This document shows positions 32,563 to 45,100 of a stretch of 64,000 nt of DNA, piece after piece (positions within the stretch are counted from its first letter, which is position 1; every line of letters starts with the position of its first letter). The position numbers were made by a program, and so were the translations under genes. This DNA is from Hippasteria phrygiana (taxonomy: Eukaryota; Echinodermata; Asteroidea; Valvatida; Goniasteridae). The notes beneath the pieces were generated by a model. The model was not told the DNA's origin and did no database searches. It saw nothing but the letters and a program-made list of their open reading frames with translations. The stretch covers positions 930,001-994,000 of the forward strand of contig JAZGUH010000225.1 of NCBI GenBank assembly GCA_037893225.1, given 5' to 3'.

Positions 32563-32626
32563 AGTACTAGTTAAATGGGGGATAGGGCTGTCAATTGACA
32601 GCCCTATCCCCCATTTAACTAGTACT
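32563..32626. repeat. Perfect 64-bp palindrome, no spacer
   Basis: The left half starts AGTACTAGTTAAATGGGGGA and ends GCTGTCAA. The right half is its exact complement, meeting at the centre CAATTG. Read from sequence; no mismatch seen. Confidence 0.95.
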
Positions 32627-33559
32627 AACACAGATTGTTTTTGTCACGGTATTCATAGGTGTTGGTTGGTTTTATACTCACTGGAGCTTTATTTAGTTTT
32701 AACGTATTTATTTTTATATAAATACTGTACTTTCCTTTTTATTTCCTACGTGTACAGCACCTAGGAGCATTTTATGGATTTTGGATGCTATATACATTTT
32801 AATCATTGTTATTATATTTACCCTCTGTTTTATCAATCATGGATTTGTTCTGATTGATCTCATTAATGTGTAAACACTTTTTTTTATTATGATGCAACAA
32901 GTGCATTATTCTCTGTATTCAGAGTGACGTACATGTATAATATACGTCATTATTATATACTACTTCAATGAAGAAATTAATGCTTAATTTATCTGATCAA
33001 TTTATGCAAAGTAATTCTTATATTTGAATTGTCTTTCAAAAAAATGTGGTGGTGGATCCACAAAAACTTTTTCCATAGTGTACAAAGAGATGAGGGTCGC
33101 AGTAAAATTTCTTTTAAAAACCTCAGGAAGACACAAAATAGTTTTTTAACAGGTTACTTACAGTTCTGGCTGTACTTTAAATGATGTGGCTTTTTGGTTC
33201 TATATTGGGAGTGAAATTGCATGACAAATTAATTCCCAATTCGGTTACCATTTTACCAGTTGACTTTGGGCACAAAATCAAGCTGTGTTTATCCTAAACT
33301 TAAACAGTCAGTGATCAGCCTCCTGCATATGTTTAGTATGATAGTATTTCTAATCATGCATGTGCACAGCATTGCCTGAACAATTTGAAATGTCTTGTGA
33401 TCATGGGGTCTACGAATTCATCTTAGGTACCTCGGACACCACATCTGATCTTCCTTCTCTCAATACCTTCATTTTGAAACTATAGAGCCATTTCTCAAAC
33501 TTCGGCTTTAGGCTGCTTCTGCTCAATTTCAAACTGTACCCAGCTCGATTGACAATCTT

Positions 33560-33783
33560 GGGCCAATTTCATGGCCGCGATGCTCAGCACAAAAATTTGC
33601 TTAGCATGAAAAGTCTTCCTTGGTAAAAACAGGATTACCAACCAAAATTAATTTACATGTGAAGTGTATCGCTTGTGGCTGGCATTCAGCTGTTTGCTTA
33701 GCATGAAAATCCCATGGCCTTTTGGCTGGAAACCTATTTTAACTAAGCAAATTTTTGTGATTAGCAGCTCCGTGAAATTGGCC
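33560..33783. mobile_element. GGGCC..AATTTCATGG MITE, copy 1
   Basis: The left end GGGCCAATTTCATGG and the right end CCGTGAAATTGGCC are inverted. Internal GCTTAGCATGAAAA segments also pair. Related to 41697-41895. Confidence 0.65.
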
Positions 33784-33837
33784 TCTAAAGTCGTCAGTAC
33801 CTGAATAAAATGAACAGGCTCTGGCTATGGGTTCATA

Positions 33838-33921
33838 TGCTAGCACGCTATAAAATACTAACCCCCAAATCCATTTATTTCTGAAAATTACAGCAAAAGC
33901 AAATGTTGTATACTGCCTTTA
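33838..33921 (+). repeat. Dispersed repeat, copy 2
   Basis: Direct copy of 14045-14133 with few changes; identity of the family unknown. Confidence 0.8.
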
Positions 33922-34419
33922 AGTCAAATCTACACACTTGAACTTACTACCAGATAAAAAATGTCAAGTTTTATTGTACATATATTCGTCCAACATAAAC
34001 AAATTACCATAATATTGGAAGTTATGAAAGCATGTACATTGGGGCAGGTAAGTAACAAAGTCATCTATTTTATGGAAGATTATAAAAACTAATCATATGA
34101 CTGTAGCCAGAAACATGCATAGGCTGTAACGGGTGGTTAATGGTCATTGTCGATGGCCGGCTGTATGGATCAGAATTTTTCAAAGAATAATCTGTTTTTT
34201 TATGCCAGAAAAAGGCATACTACGTGCAATTAACTCATGGGAAATTGATGTTACCAAGCTTAATTTTAGTCCTTGGTGTACAAATCTGATCTAGAAATTA
34301 ACAAAAAAAATTACCAGACGAAAATAGTTGGACCTCACCTTGCCTAGAGTGGCATTATTTTTGTATATAAAAGACAGCAGACGCCAGGCAAGCTGGGTAC
34401 TTTTATTATACTAAAAATG

Positions 34420-34730
34420 CATCATGTCACTTGACAAAAATCACGCCTTGACCGTTAGATTTCAAGGAGCTTTAGACTTGCTTACCTGAACTCTCAGCAC
34501 TTTATATACAATGCTATCATTATTTCAAACATTACCTCGTTTTCTCCTGGTGTCCACAAAAAGCAACAAAAATGATGCAGCAGGTCTTCAGATAGATAAG
34601 ATCGCACATAAAATATATCTTCCACAGACATGATAGCCATAAATGAAACAAAGTATATGACCTGGTCTGCCCTTGCACTGTCGCCCAATAGCCTTTAATG
34701 CTTTGACAATCCAAGAGAGTACCTAACAGT
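34420..34730 (-). repeat. Long inverted repeat, right arm
   Basis: Complement of 30955-31220 with an insertion that includes CCACAGACATGATAGCC. It has an open 64-codon frame on the - strand that I do not recognise. Confidence 0.75.
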
Positions 34731-36239
34731 GTACAGTGAGAACCCTACAGGGCAATCTGGTTACTTTTATTAACATTGGTGTGGCTCTATCCAACCCCCC
34801 GGGGCCCCCCCTCAAAAAAGTAGCTTTGGTAGTCAAAATACAAATATAAAGGTATATTGACTCAATTTTATTTTGATTATTAACAATCTAAAAGTTTACT
34901 ATTTATAAAGATGGTATCAGTACCAATCCTCCAGGGAATTTTTTCTTCTGAAATGCTGTCATCTTCGAGGAAAATTGTATCTGAAGACCTCAAAAGATGC
35001 AGTGGCTTATTTCGAGTTCAACAATCAAAATAAGCACATATGATTATGCACAAAATCACTGTACAAACCAGTTTTTCGCGCGACTCAGATGACCTCAAAC
35101 TCTCATAAGCCTATTTCATGTATATGTTGAATCCCACAAAGTATGAACACTGCCGTTTTCAATCTCTACCAATGCTATAGTATATCATACCTTCAAAGGA
35201 CGTAAAATCAGGTGTGAAAGGATAAAATCAGGTATTTAAATACACATTATTCAATTCAAATTGTAAATGATCATGGTCTTTATATTGGCATAAAAATTAA
35301 CAGAATTATGAAGTATGTACCTGTTTAATGCACTAATATAATGGGCTATTCAATGAAATGTTTCTGTGACATTTAGAATTGTAAATCATGTAATGTAAAA
35401 TTGTCAACTCGTATAATTATTTGATACTTTTAAAGATATTTTAACAAAATGTTATCAAATCACCAAGCTATGAGCCAAGAAATAATTAAATTTGATTTCC
35501 ACAGTATAGTGGTTATTATTAGAAAAAAGTATTCTAAAAGCAACATTTTCCAGCCGAATGAGACTTTATGAATCTCTCTCACCATGTATTCAATCATGCG
35601 GATGTCAAATTTACATATTTTATTGCATTATTGTACAATAAGAAGGATAAGCCAAATTCAGGAATTTTTTTTATGAACTGCGTATTAAGTCTGTGTACAG
35701 AATTGTAAAATGGGACAACCACCCTACCTTGAGTACTAAATGATTATCAATTTTAATCCTATGCAGTTGATAGAGAGATTGTATCAATGGACTGTTGGAT
35801 GTTGTTGCATTTATCCTGTCCTTAATACTGCACACCAGATTGTATAGAAATGGCAATAAAGTGAATGAGACCCATTTACCACCCAACATGGCCCTTTTAT
35901 TGTCTTTCCAATTTGTTCATAATGACTACCAATAAGACAGGTGTGATCTTGTACACCATCCTTTGTACACATTTTCTGATAGATGACCATGTTTGCCAAA
36001 GATGATAAATTCTTTTGGTCCCCCCATAAACATGTACACAATTGGTCAAATTTCTGTAACTTGTTTTCTATATTTTGTAAGTCCTGTTTAGTGCTGTATA
36101 CACACACACACACACACCAATGTGGTGCCCCTCTTCCCATTCTAAAGAATCACAGCTATGCGAATGTCGAGTAAATCTTCAAAAGCTATTAAGAGAAATG
36201 CAGATGATGTAATATAGTAACTTGCAAAAAATAAACTAA

Positions 36240-36850
36240 AGCCATGTTCCCATTGGACTTTTTCTCCCGTCACCTTGCGGTAAGTTACTGTGATCTGTTA
36301 AAACACTCCTTCGTGCAATCATGCAGCTGTTCCTATTTGGACCTTTTTACTTGGACGCACGAGAAAAGCGTGTCATTTTTCGTGCGAAACAGCGTGCATG
36401 CATGCAGCACTTGCTCAGACATTAGTCATGATAGTACACAGTCTTGTCAGTGGCTTGGGTGGCAAGTTTGATGAACACTGTTAATGACGGTACAAAACGG
36501 GCATATGTACAAAAATCACGAATAATTTTTCTATGCACAATGTACATTGTCCATAATACACAATGGTATGAATAAGATTCTTTCACATGCTGACTGCTGT
36601 GGTGATGATGCAACACAGGAAGTGACGTACATTTGCCAGTCGTCTGCAGCGTACTGTCAGTAGGTTCTACAGCATGGAACTGTTCCCGTTGGACTAATCG
36701 GAGTCCCTGATACTGTTGCTGAGTGGAAGTCTACCGTGCCCCTAGTCAGTAACGTAACTTAATTTTCTGTCCATTCCTATTGGACTTAAATTTGTTAGTT
36801 TACACGAAAGTCACAGTAGATTGACAAAAAAGTCCAATGGGAACACGGCT
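36240..36850. mobile_element. TIR element with TAA target duplication
   Basis: The ends are AGCCATGTTCCCATTGGACT and AGTCCAATGGGAACACGGCT, flanked by TAA (36237-36239 and 36851-36853). A 3-bp TWA duplication fits PIF/Harbinger. Non-coding, 611 bp. The ends resemble those of 28809-30051 in layout (AGCC..TGT..GGACT). Confidence 0.75.
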
Positions 36851-37166
36851 TAAGGCAATTGTTGACCGCCTTGCCACATAGCAATTGAAACAATTTAAGT
36901 AAAAAAACCAAAATGTTGAACTTTATGTAAAACTAAAATCCCATGCGACCATCGGTGAAAACCTTAAAACCGTCTATATACTAACAAAAGGCTTAAAAAT
37001 TAAAACATTTAAAAAATGAACACAACTATAAATTATGATTTCAAATCAATAATGTAATCTGATTTTTATAAATGGCAAGCAGTAAACCCGCAACCAGCCA
37101 AATTGTTCAAAATCTTGACTTGCGTCTTTTTCCAGATTATGGAGGTTAAATAATTTCAAATTTTCA

Positions 37167-37336
37167 TTAACCCCGGATGACGCCATTGGCCGCCATTTGT
37201 GCAGTATCAATCCATCGTTGGATTATTGTGTATGTCATGCTTGACTGCACAAAAACATTGTGGCTGTTTCGCTTGGCTGCCAGAGCCGCCGCAACACCCC
37301 GACGTCTCCCGTAAAATACCGTGCTCAAGGGGTTAA
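37167..37336 (-). mobile_element. piggyBac-like MITE, copy B (internally deleted)
   Basis: Reverse copy of the TTAACCCCTTGAGTACGG family with the left inverted repeat largely deleted. Its right TTAA is also the left TTAA of the next element. Confidence 0.7.
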
Positions 37337-37404
37337 CCCTAACTCCCTAGGGTGTGTAGAAAATCATATTCAAATTGGAGGATTCAGGACTGTTAGGGTT
37401 TTAA
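37333..37404. mobile_element. Short TTAACCCTAAC MITE remnant
   Basis: 72 bp from TTAACCCTAACTCCC to GTTAGGGTTTTAA. It shares TTAA with copy B, as expected if one piggyBac-type element inserted at the target of the other. Confidence 0.6.
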
Positions 37405-38346
37405 TGCAAAAAGGTTCATTCATCATGATTAATACTTATTTCCAATTTCATATGTTGCAAATTCAAAAGGCAAGTGATGGTATGATGACATGTAACTATT
37501 TAAACAAGTACAGCCCCACAAAAATCACAAGGCATAATATAACAGTCCAGTGAAGTTGGAACTCATCCTGGGTTCCCTCATAAACTGAGGTTGACGGAAA
37601 AAAAAATCTGTGATTTTACCCCTATGTTTCCACTTAAAAGGTGACCACACTATAATTAAAGACATTAAACGCATGCACTTTATAGTCCACTGTAATGGTG
37701 GGTTAGGCACGCGTGCGAAATACAAACGGTATGCAAATCGTTTAGCAGTCACCAAAGGGTCAATTTCTAAATGGTATTAACCAGTTCGCGTTCACGCTCT
37801 GGCTGTTTTTATACACGGGCACGGCTGACGGGTTAAAACGTCAAGCTTGCCTCGACTCACCTGTGAAGGTGGACCGTGTGTTGAACTTGGCCGCTGTGCA
37901 CGGCCTGTTCTACAATTTACGCTCTGGTGGGCGCACCCGGAGTATTGAAATATATGAGGTTTCGGCAAGAAATATTGTACAAATACTGTTGAAATGACTC
38001 TTGCAAATCAGTATTTGTGGCGTTTGGCTGTATATCAGAAGTTGGCTGCTATATTTTGCCTTTTTTGAAAATAGAAATTTTCGGCAAAAATAATCCCGGC
38101 GCGAACTGGTTAATACCCTGTCCAAACAATATATGCTTGAGCGCTTGCAGTCCAGCGGCTAGGGTGGCTGAATGATAGAGCACTTATGGAATTACTGGTC
38201 TGCTGATGATGTAGGATTGTATCAGAAGTTCTTCAAAGCTTTAGTCATGAAATGGAGTGTACATACCAATGGGTGATGATACTCCTTTCCAGGCACAATA
38301 GCTTGGCCATGTTTGATAAAACCACACAGGTAAATTGCCTCTTTTG

Positions 38347-38569
38347 TAAACCCCTTGAGCACGGTATTTTACGGGAGACGTCGGGGTGTTGCAGCGGTTC
38401 TGGCAGCTAAATCGAACCGCTAAAATGTGTTTGTGTAGTCAAGCATGACATACACAATAATCCAACAATGGATTGAAACTGCACAAACAGTGGCCAGTGG
38501 CGTCATCCGTCCTGGTGACACTCTTTTTATTTTTGCGCCCTATGGCGTCATCCGTACGCAAGGGGTCAA
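38347..38569. mobile_element. piggyBac-like MITE, copy C
   Basis: It runs from AAACCCCTTGAGCACGG to CCGTACGCAAGGGGTCAA; both outer TTAA sites have one substitution. The interior is colinear with copies A and E. Confidence 0.75.
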
Positions 38570-38916
38570 GTACCTTCACTGTCTGCAGAGAGCAGACCAA
38601 TTGGGATCTGAAAGCGGTTTAAGGACCTAATTTGCATACCGTTGAATGGTTAACATACCATTTGTATTTTGCATGCGGGCCTTAGATTTGTTCCCACTGA
38701 ACCAAATAGGATATCAACGATTCCCCGGTATTGCACTAACTCCACCACCAATTATTGCAAACAGGGAAGTCATGTGAAAACGTCATCAATCCACAGCAAA
38801 AATCACACCAGTGAAAAAGTTGCATTCCAAAAGCTCCGTCTTTTTCTCCATCATTTAAACAGCTGCCGATACGCATCCAGTTAAACGACTAAACCAGAAA
38901 ACAGTATCGTTCAAAC

Positions 38917-39186
38917 TCAGTTTTTGTCGTCACTGATTTCCGTCTCAGTTTTTCGTTTTCTGAGTGAGGTGTCACCTGTGTCGCCCGTTGTCTGGTCTGC
39001 AGGGGGCGTGACTTTATCCTGAGTCTCCTCCCCCTCTACCTCTACCTCCTCCTCCTCCTCTTCCTCTTCTTTCTTACTCGTGACAGGTGCTTCCTCTTTG
39101 TCTTCTGATGCGGCTGCGGCTTCTGCTTCTAGGGGTCTTGTTGGTTTTCGTGTAGGACAGATAAAATCGGTGACGAAGACCAAAAT
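38917..39186 (-). CDS. TMX1: TMX1 last coding exon (acidic tail)
   Basis: 89 codons plus stop after acceptor CTAG. It starts ILVFVTDFICPTRKPTRPLE, then has an Ala-rich run, a KKEEEEEEEEVEVEGEE acidic block, and ends with RKRKTETEISDDKN. The acidic cytosolic tail is typical of TMX1. No AATAAA is evident close to the stop. Confidence 0.9.
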   Translation of the reverse strand: MLVFVTDFICPTRKPTRPLEAEAAAASEDKEEAPVTSKKEEEEEEEEVEVEGEETQDKVTPPADQTTGDTGDTSLRKRKTETEISDDKN

Positions 39187-42100
39187 CTAGATGGGGGAAA
39201 GTCGTTTTAAATAGACAGTGCCATAGGATTTTTATAACATGAATACATGTTGACAAAGTATTTCCAGGATTTTTGTAACAATTCCACAAAGTCATTTCAA
39301 AATTTGTGTTTTTTTGTTCATGTTTGTGTTTCATATTCATGAGCCAAAGTGTGACGTCATTAGAGGCACAGCGGTGTCTCTATAGCATTGTTCACAGAAA
39401 ATCTTAAGCATACTAAAAAATTGACGAATGACTAAGTATTAAGTTCAGAATCTTTCCAACGGTGCCCACATGAGTGAGGCTTGTGACTTTTCATTTCATT
39501 TAAATCCATATTTTGACATTTAAATGTTTAATTTTGACATTTAAATGTTTAATATAAACTTGTGGCATGCGCATTGCAAATTTACACAACAAAACCAAGA
39601 CTAAGATTATCAACACTCCATTTACAAACAGGAGCTCGTAACACAATATGAATACGTGCTTATTTATTTTCTGTTTGATTTTGATTAATTAAAACTTGCA
39701 GTTTCTCCACGCATTTAACTGAGAATATTTGGTTGCAGAAAAATAGTATTCAATCACTGTTGAAAACTAAATTTATCAACTTTCTGATTAATCTTCCCCT
39801 TGAAGAACTACTACCTCTTCATTATCACAGGAATTTGCACGTTTAGGAAATTACTCTGAAAAACGATGCATCTGATATTACTGTTTAAACATTCTGAAGA
39901 TTACTGAAAAAACAAAAATCTTTTAAAACACTTAAATTTTAAGAAATCACAGACCTAAGACAAGTACAATACATTTGGCAGTCCACGCACAACATTGTTG
40001 CAATAAATTCCTTTGGGTCATGCAAATGCATGCATGGACATTAAGAGAATGCATCCACGTTTAATCGTACACCATCCCAGTGTACTTAAAGTACAAATAC
40101 CTACCATTCCGAGCATAAGACCCATGCACACTGTACAGACAGCAAAGAAGCCATAGACACTCCATGCTGGAAAGCCATATTCCGTAGTCATCAATAAATG
40201 AAAGGTCTGTCACAGAAGTCAGAAACAATCATTTAAACACACCTGTTTGACATTTGCATCAAAAATTCAAAATGGAGACAAACCACACGATTGTATCCTC
40301 ATCGAGTGATTCCCACAGTGTCGCCTCCCAGGTTGTATCGTAAAGTTGGGGCGTGGTCCCTGGCTGCACGGCATTATGGGTTAAAGAACAAAAACTCTGA
40401 CAATTTGGGAGACGCCAACATAAGGCAAGACAGCTTAGTTGGTATTCCAGAGGTCGCAGGTTCAAACCCCGCCCCTGCCAGTTTTCTTTGTTCACCTTGA
40501 GAATGGAGACAAGATTATGGTTATTACACTCATCAGATTTTATAGCATGCTATGCATAGTAATATAAAAAAACAAAGAGACAAATGAACTGAAGACGGAG
40601 GAAATGCCATATTTGGCCAAGTTGAGTGATCACCCGACTCTTTAGACTATAAATATCACCATAGCTACGTGTAAATCTGGACGAACAGATAAATAGCTTC
40701 ATACAGGGCGATTCCAAAAAGTATACCGAATCCGAGGACCATATATGTGACCCGCTCTGCAAAAAGGGCACATAAGTCGCTGTATGCTTTTACGAGTTAT
40801 GGGCCGTTCAATGTGAAGAGGGTGAAACATTCTTCAAACAAGTGATTTTGAAGGGAGGGGATTTTTTGCATCTTTGATACCTATATTATTCTATTTCATA
40901 ACCAAATTCTTTGATTTCAGCTAATAAAGTTGGAAAAAGAATGTGTTTTTGTCAAGTGCTTCCATCTATTGCTTTGCTTTTTGTTTTTTTAAATGGCTTG
41001 TTTCTCCTTAAGTCATTTCAAGAAATTCCTGAAAACAAACATGCAAATTTCAAAATATCTCGTGATTGCAAAATGCTACAGACCTCAGACATATACCATA
41101 TGAAAGCTTATAAAATGGCCTTTCCAGCCATATATAAAACACTCTTTTCAAATTTTGCAACATAAGTGCCCTTTTTGCAGAGCGGGTCACATATATCCAA
41201 TATTAATCAAACCGATGTCACCAAATTGCTATCATTGTGTAGCCTGAGATCTTCTCTTTAACCCCTTGATGAGTACGTTTTTTTTACGGGAGACGTCGGG
41301 GTGTCGCAGCGGCTCTGGCAGCCAAGCGAAACGGCCACAATGTGTTTGTGCAGTCAAGCGTAACATACACAATAATCCAACAATGGATTGAAACTGCACA
41401 AACAGCGGCTGTAGGCGTCATCCGGCCTGGTGCCACTGTTTCTTTTTTTTTTGCATCCACAGACGTCTTCCGTACACAAGACCACGGATTGCTGAGCATA
41501 AGGTGTCTGCGCAAAACTAGTTAAAACAAATTCTGGGTCAAAGTTTGTGTAGGATTGAGTGATGCTGACTGATGATTAATGTACGTGAAAAACATGCCTG
41601 CCTGCTCAAACACAGTCAACATCACATACAGTAATCCTACACTAATTTGGACGCATACTTTTTACTGGTTTTTACATGCTCAGTAATACGAGACCTGGGC
41701 CCAATTTTATGGCTCTGCTAACCACAGATTTCCGCGCTTACGATCACCATTTTGCGCTAACAACGGGATGTACGCATGCTCAGGAGCCAAAATTCCCCGC
41801 TAACACGTGAAATACGCTGCCGTAACCACAGAATTTTCTGCTACAGTAAGCGGGGATTTTTCGCTAACGGTAAGCAGAGCCATGAAATTGGGCCCTGATC
41901 TTGGTGAGTGACCTATCATTGTAAAGAGTTGTAATTTGTGTACTCGCCCTGTATGTGTATGAATGATGATTTTACATTAGACAGAAAGGGACAGAAAGAG
42001 AGTTCCGAAGTAAGGCAGTGCAAAAAGAAACTTTTCTTTATGCAAGTTCGCCCCAAACAAGGCTAAAAGCCACTCAAGGTATGGAGCTACAAGGAAAAGG

Positions 42101-45100
42101 AAATCAAAGATGGAAGAGATAGGAATTAACATTCCTCTTGAAACAGGAGAAATCATAAGATGCATCAGCAAAGAGTTCCACAGAGATACAGAACGAGGGA
42201 AAAGGCTACTGGCATAGCTTTTCGTTCTACATCTAGGTACAGTCAGAGAATATTGGTGGGAACAGGCAGAGAGCTATAAGGAACCAAGCTGGACAAGCCG
42301 GTGGAACATTTACCATGAAAAATACCTATAGAACAGACTATGTTTATCCTTTGTATAGTTAGGTTGAAAGAGTGGCTACCTTTGGCTACTTGAACAGATT
42401 CTTATGCAAGAGATTAGCAACCTACATGTTCTTAGTAACGACATGGCAGAGTCTTTGCTTTGCAAGGATAGCCTCGCCTTGGTTTTAATATGGTGGTACT
42501 ATACAATGAGTGAACGGCTTTTCATCCTACAGTTTCAATAGTTTCATCAGCCACAATATAAGGATGTGCAGAGGTAATAAGCAGAGTCAAAATACCAATA
42601 ACAAGAGGAATCAAGTTGGAAATAGTAGAACATTTTCCATGAAAATACTGATAGAAAAGGCTTGGGGTAGCAATCAATTCCTTTTAATTTCATTATTTTT
42701 CAAAAAATGAAGATAATTATTAACCCAAAATAACACTGCATCTTAATTACTCTTAGTATTTGTATGTGGCTTTAGCAGTACATTTTTACCCATGCATGTA
42801 CATGTACTACCAAACGAGCAGAACTGTAGGCATTTTGCCTTCAAAATTTTGTTTCCTTGTAGTATACATTTTTCTAACTTTACTTTCAATTTCGTTGGAT
42901 CAAGAAAAACAAAATATATAAAATGTGAAGATAGAATCTTGTGCCAGGAGTGATGTAAAATTTAAAATAATGTTTTCTCTTCCTGATGTGGTGTAAGTAA
43001 AGTGCTGTCCGAGAGCCTGTGGGAAAACCTTAAGTCTTATTCGTGCCAGTATCAAAACTCATGACCTCGTGCTTAAATGCAGATGTCTTATGTGCAGATC
43101 AGCTAGCCGACCCAGCAAGCTCGGTGGTTGAGTGGTTAAGACATCTGCACTAGTAAGCAGGAGGTCATGGGTTCAGGTCCTGCCCGAGTAAGCCTGTGAT
43201 TTTTTTTCCCCACAGGCTCTCAGAAAGTACTGAGCATCCAGTGCTTCTTAAACTACGCCAGGAAGAGTAAAAAAACAAAAAACTTCTAATTTACAAAGGA
43301 AATGTGGTGCTAGCCAAACGTAATACATACCCTCACTTTCATGGACAACTTGAAAATTAACGAAACGACTGTCATTCTGTAAAAGACAGCAAAGGTACAC
43401 AGAAATATCAAACATTGCTGGAAATGCATTTTAACCCTAACCCCCCCCCCCCCCCCCCCCCCCAAGGCATTTTTACTGGGAGGCTTCCTGTCAAAATCCA
43501 ACACTGTGCAGTAAACCTGTGGCACATTCTTTGGACTTAGACAAATTGGGGCATCATAGCTTCATGTAAAGTAATGGTGCCAATTAGCCCCACAGTACTG
43601 AACCCATCAAAATTAGACAAAACCTGCTGTTGGAGTTTGTAAGGCTTCGGGTGGTTAGGGTTAGACATTTTTGCTCTATAGATTTCAAACAAGCCATTAT
43701 TAGAAAATTTGACTACTCACATAATTGAGTTGGGTGCTTTCCATGCCGAAACTGGATCGAGCTCCTTGTATCGCTGGTGTGCGATGTAACTTACAAAGTC
43801 GTCTTTGCTCCGGGAACCAGCATAGACTCTGAACTCACCATTGCGGACGCTGAAATCAAACGGGCCAATAAATTGGTGAAATGGAATCCATGCAAAAAAA
43901 ACAACGTACAGATAAACATCGCCCCAACTTAACTGAAGAGGCAGTAAAACTTAAATACATTGCCTTGGAGGCACAAAAAGTGTTCATCCCAAAATCGTTA
44001 TGGTTGGAAAGATCATTCAAAAGTAGAAAATAATAAATGCACCATTTGTCTGAAAATCACTTCCAAAAAAAAAACTATTCGAACTATCCAGTTTCCCACG
44101 GTCCAACTTTTTCGAAAGAAACTTTTGTCAGTGTTATAACAGCATATTTACAAGGGATGGCCATGTACATTATTATATATTCTCATTTTTAATATTTCCA
44201 ACCCTAGTAGTTTTAGGACAAACACCTGCGTGTCCCGAATATACCGAATAGTCAAATAGACCATCAACCGAATATTTGAATACCTTTTTGCCGGATCGAA
44301 TATTCAAAAAGAAATATGCACGTACAGATACGACTGATGCTATTTTAATAGAAAAGTTACGGCGCTTAGCAGTGTCAAATGCAGCATTTTTGTCGACGGT
44401 AGCGTTTTGTGGACGGAGGTTATTGTTCCAGTCTGTAAAAAAAACACGACAGGCTGGAGTTTGGTTTCTTGTTACCGTAATTTTCGGAATATAGGCCGCG
44501 CGGAGTATAAGCCGCAGCACGCAAAAATCTGTAAATTAAGATTTAAAGTTGGCGTATTAGCCGCACCGGGGTATAAGCCGCACCGCGGCGCTGTCGACGA
44601 CGTCCAACCACAAGTCATCGTGCTGCATGCTGAAGCGCTAGTCGGACTCCCTATTAATTATCGCGGCATCGGAAATTACTCCTTTTTTTGCGTTGCCAAC
44701 CGTATGGCGATTGTTCATCAGGCATTAAGGACTTCCTGCTAAGTTGTATAAAAATGATGATTATAAAATTTTGTGTCGGGACTTTTATTGAGTTTTAATG
44801 ATTTTTAATAAATTATGTTTTGCCTCACCGTGTCTGCTAAAAAGTACCGTCTTTATTTTAACATAAATCTTCAATGGTGGTCTGTCCATGGAAGTTCTAT
44901 TGTCTGGTTCCCAATCTACAGCTACATGTACAAATGCAAAATGACGCCGAAGGACGATATTTCCACCGCGAAATCGTAAAAACTTACGGGAGCAAAATGA
45001 CAGTGTAGTAAAAAAATAAAACGTGTAACGACGACGCACCGTGTAAAGTGAATGGCGCCCCCAATCGTCAATCAGTAGACTTGTCTCAGTGAATTTTGTC

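Larger units (their letters stand above)
30919..38916. other. Intergenic region between convergent genes
   Basis: Eight kilobases with no convincing coding exon. It holds the inverted arms 30955/34420, the elements listed separately, and unrecognised A+T-rich DNA, notably 34800-36200. Confidence 0.65.

Noticed and set aside
34494..34688. 64-codon - strand ORF in the right inverted arm
   Set aside because: The matching left arm has stops in the corresponding frame, so coding conservation is not supported.
40670..40745. Hydrophobic - strand stretch (GFGILFGIALYEAIYLF) as a TMX1 exon
   Set aside because: No acceptor gives the right phase after the Ile codon, and the exon at 43331-43376 fits exactly instead.
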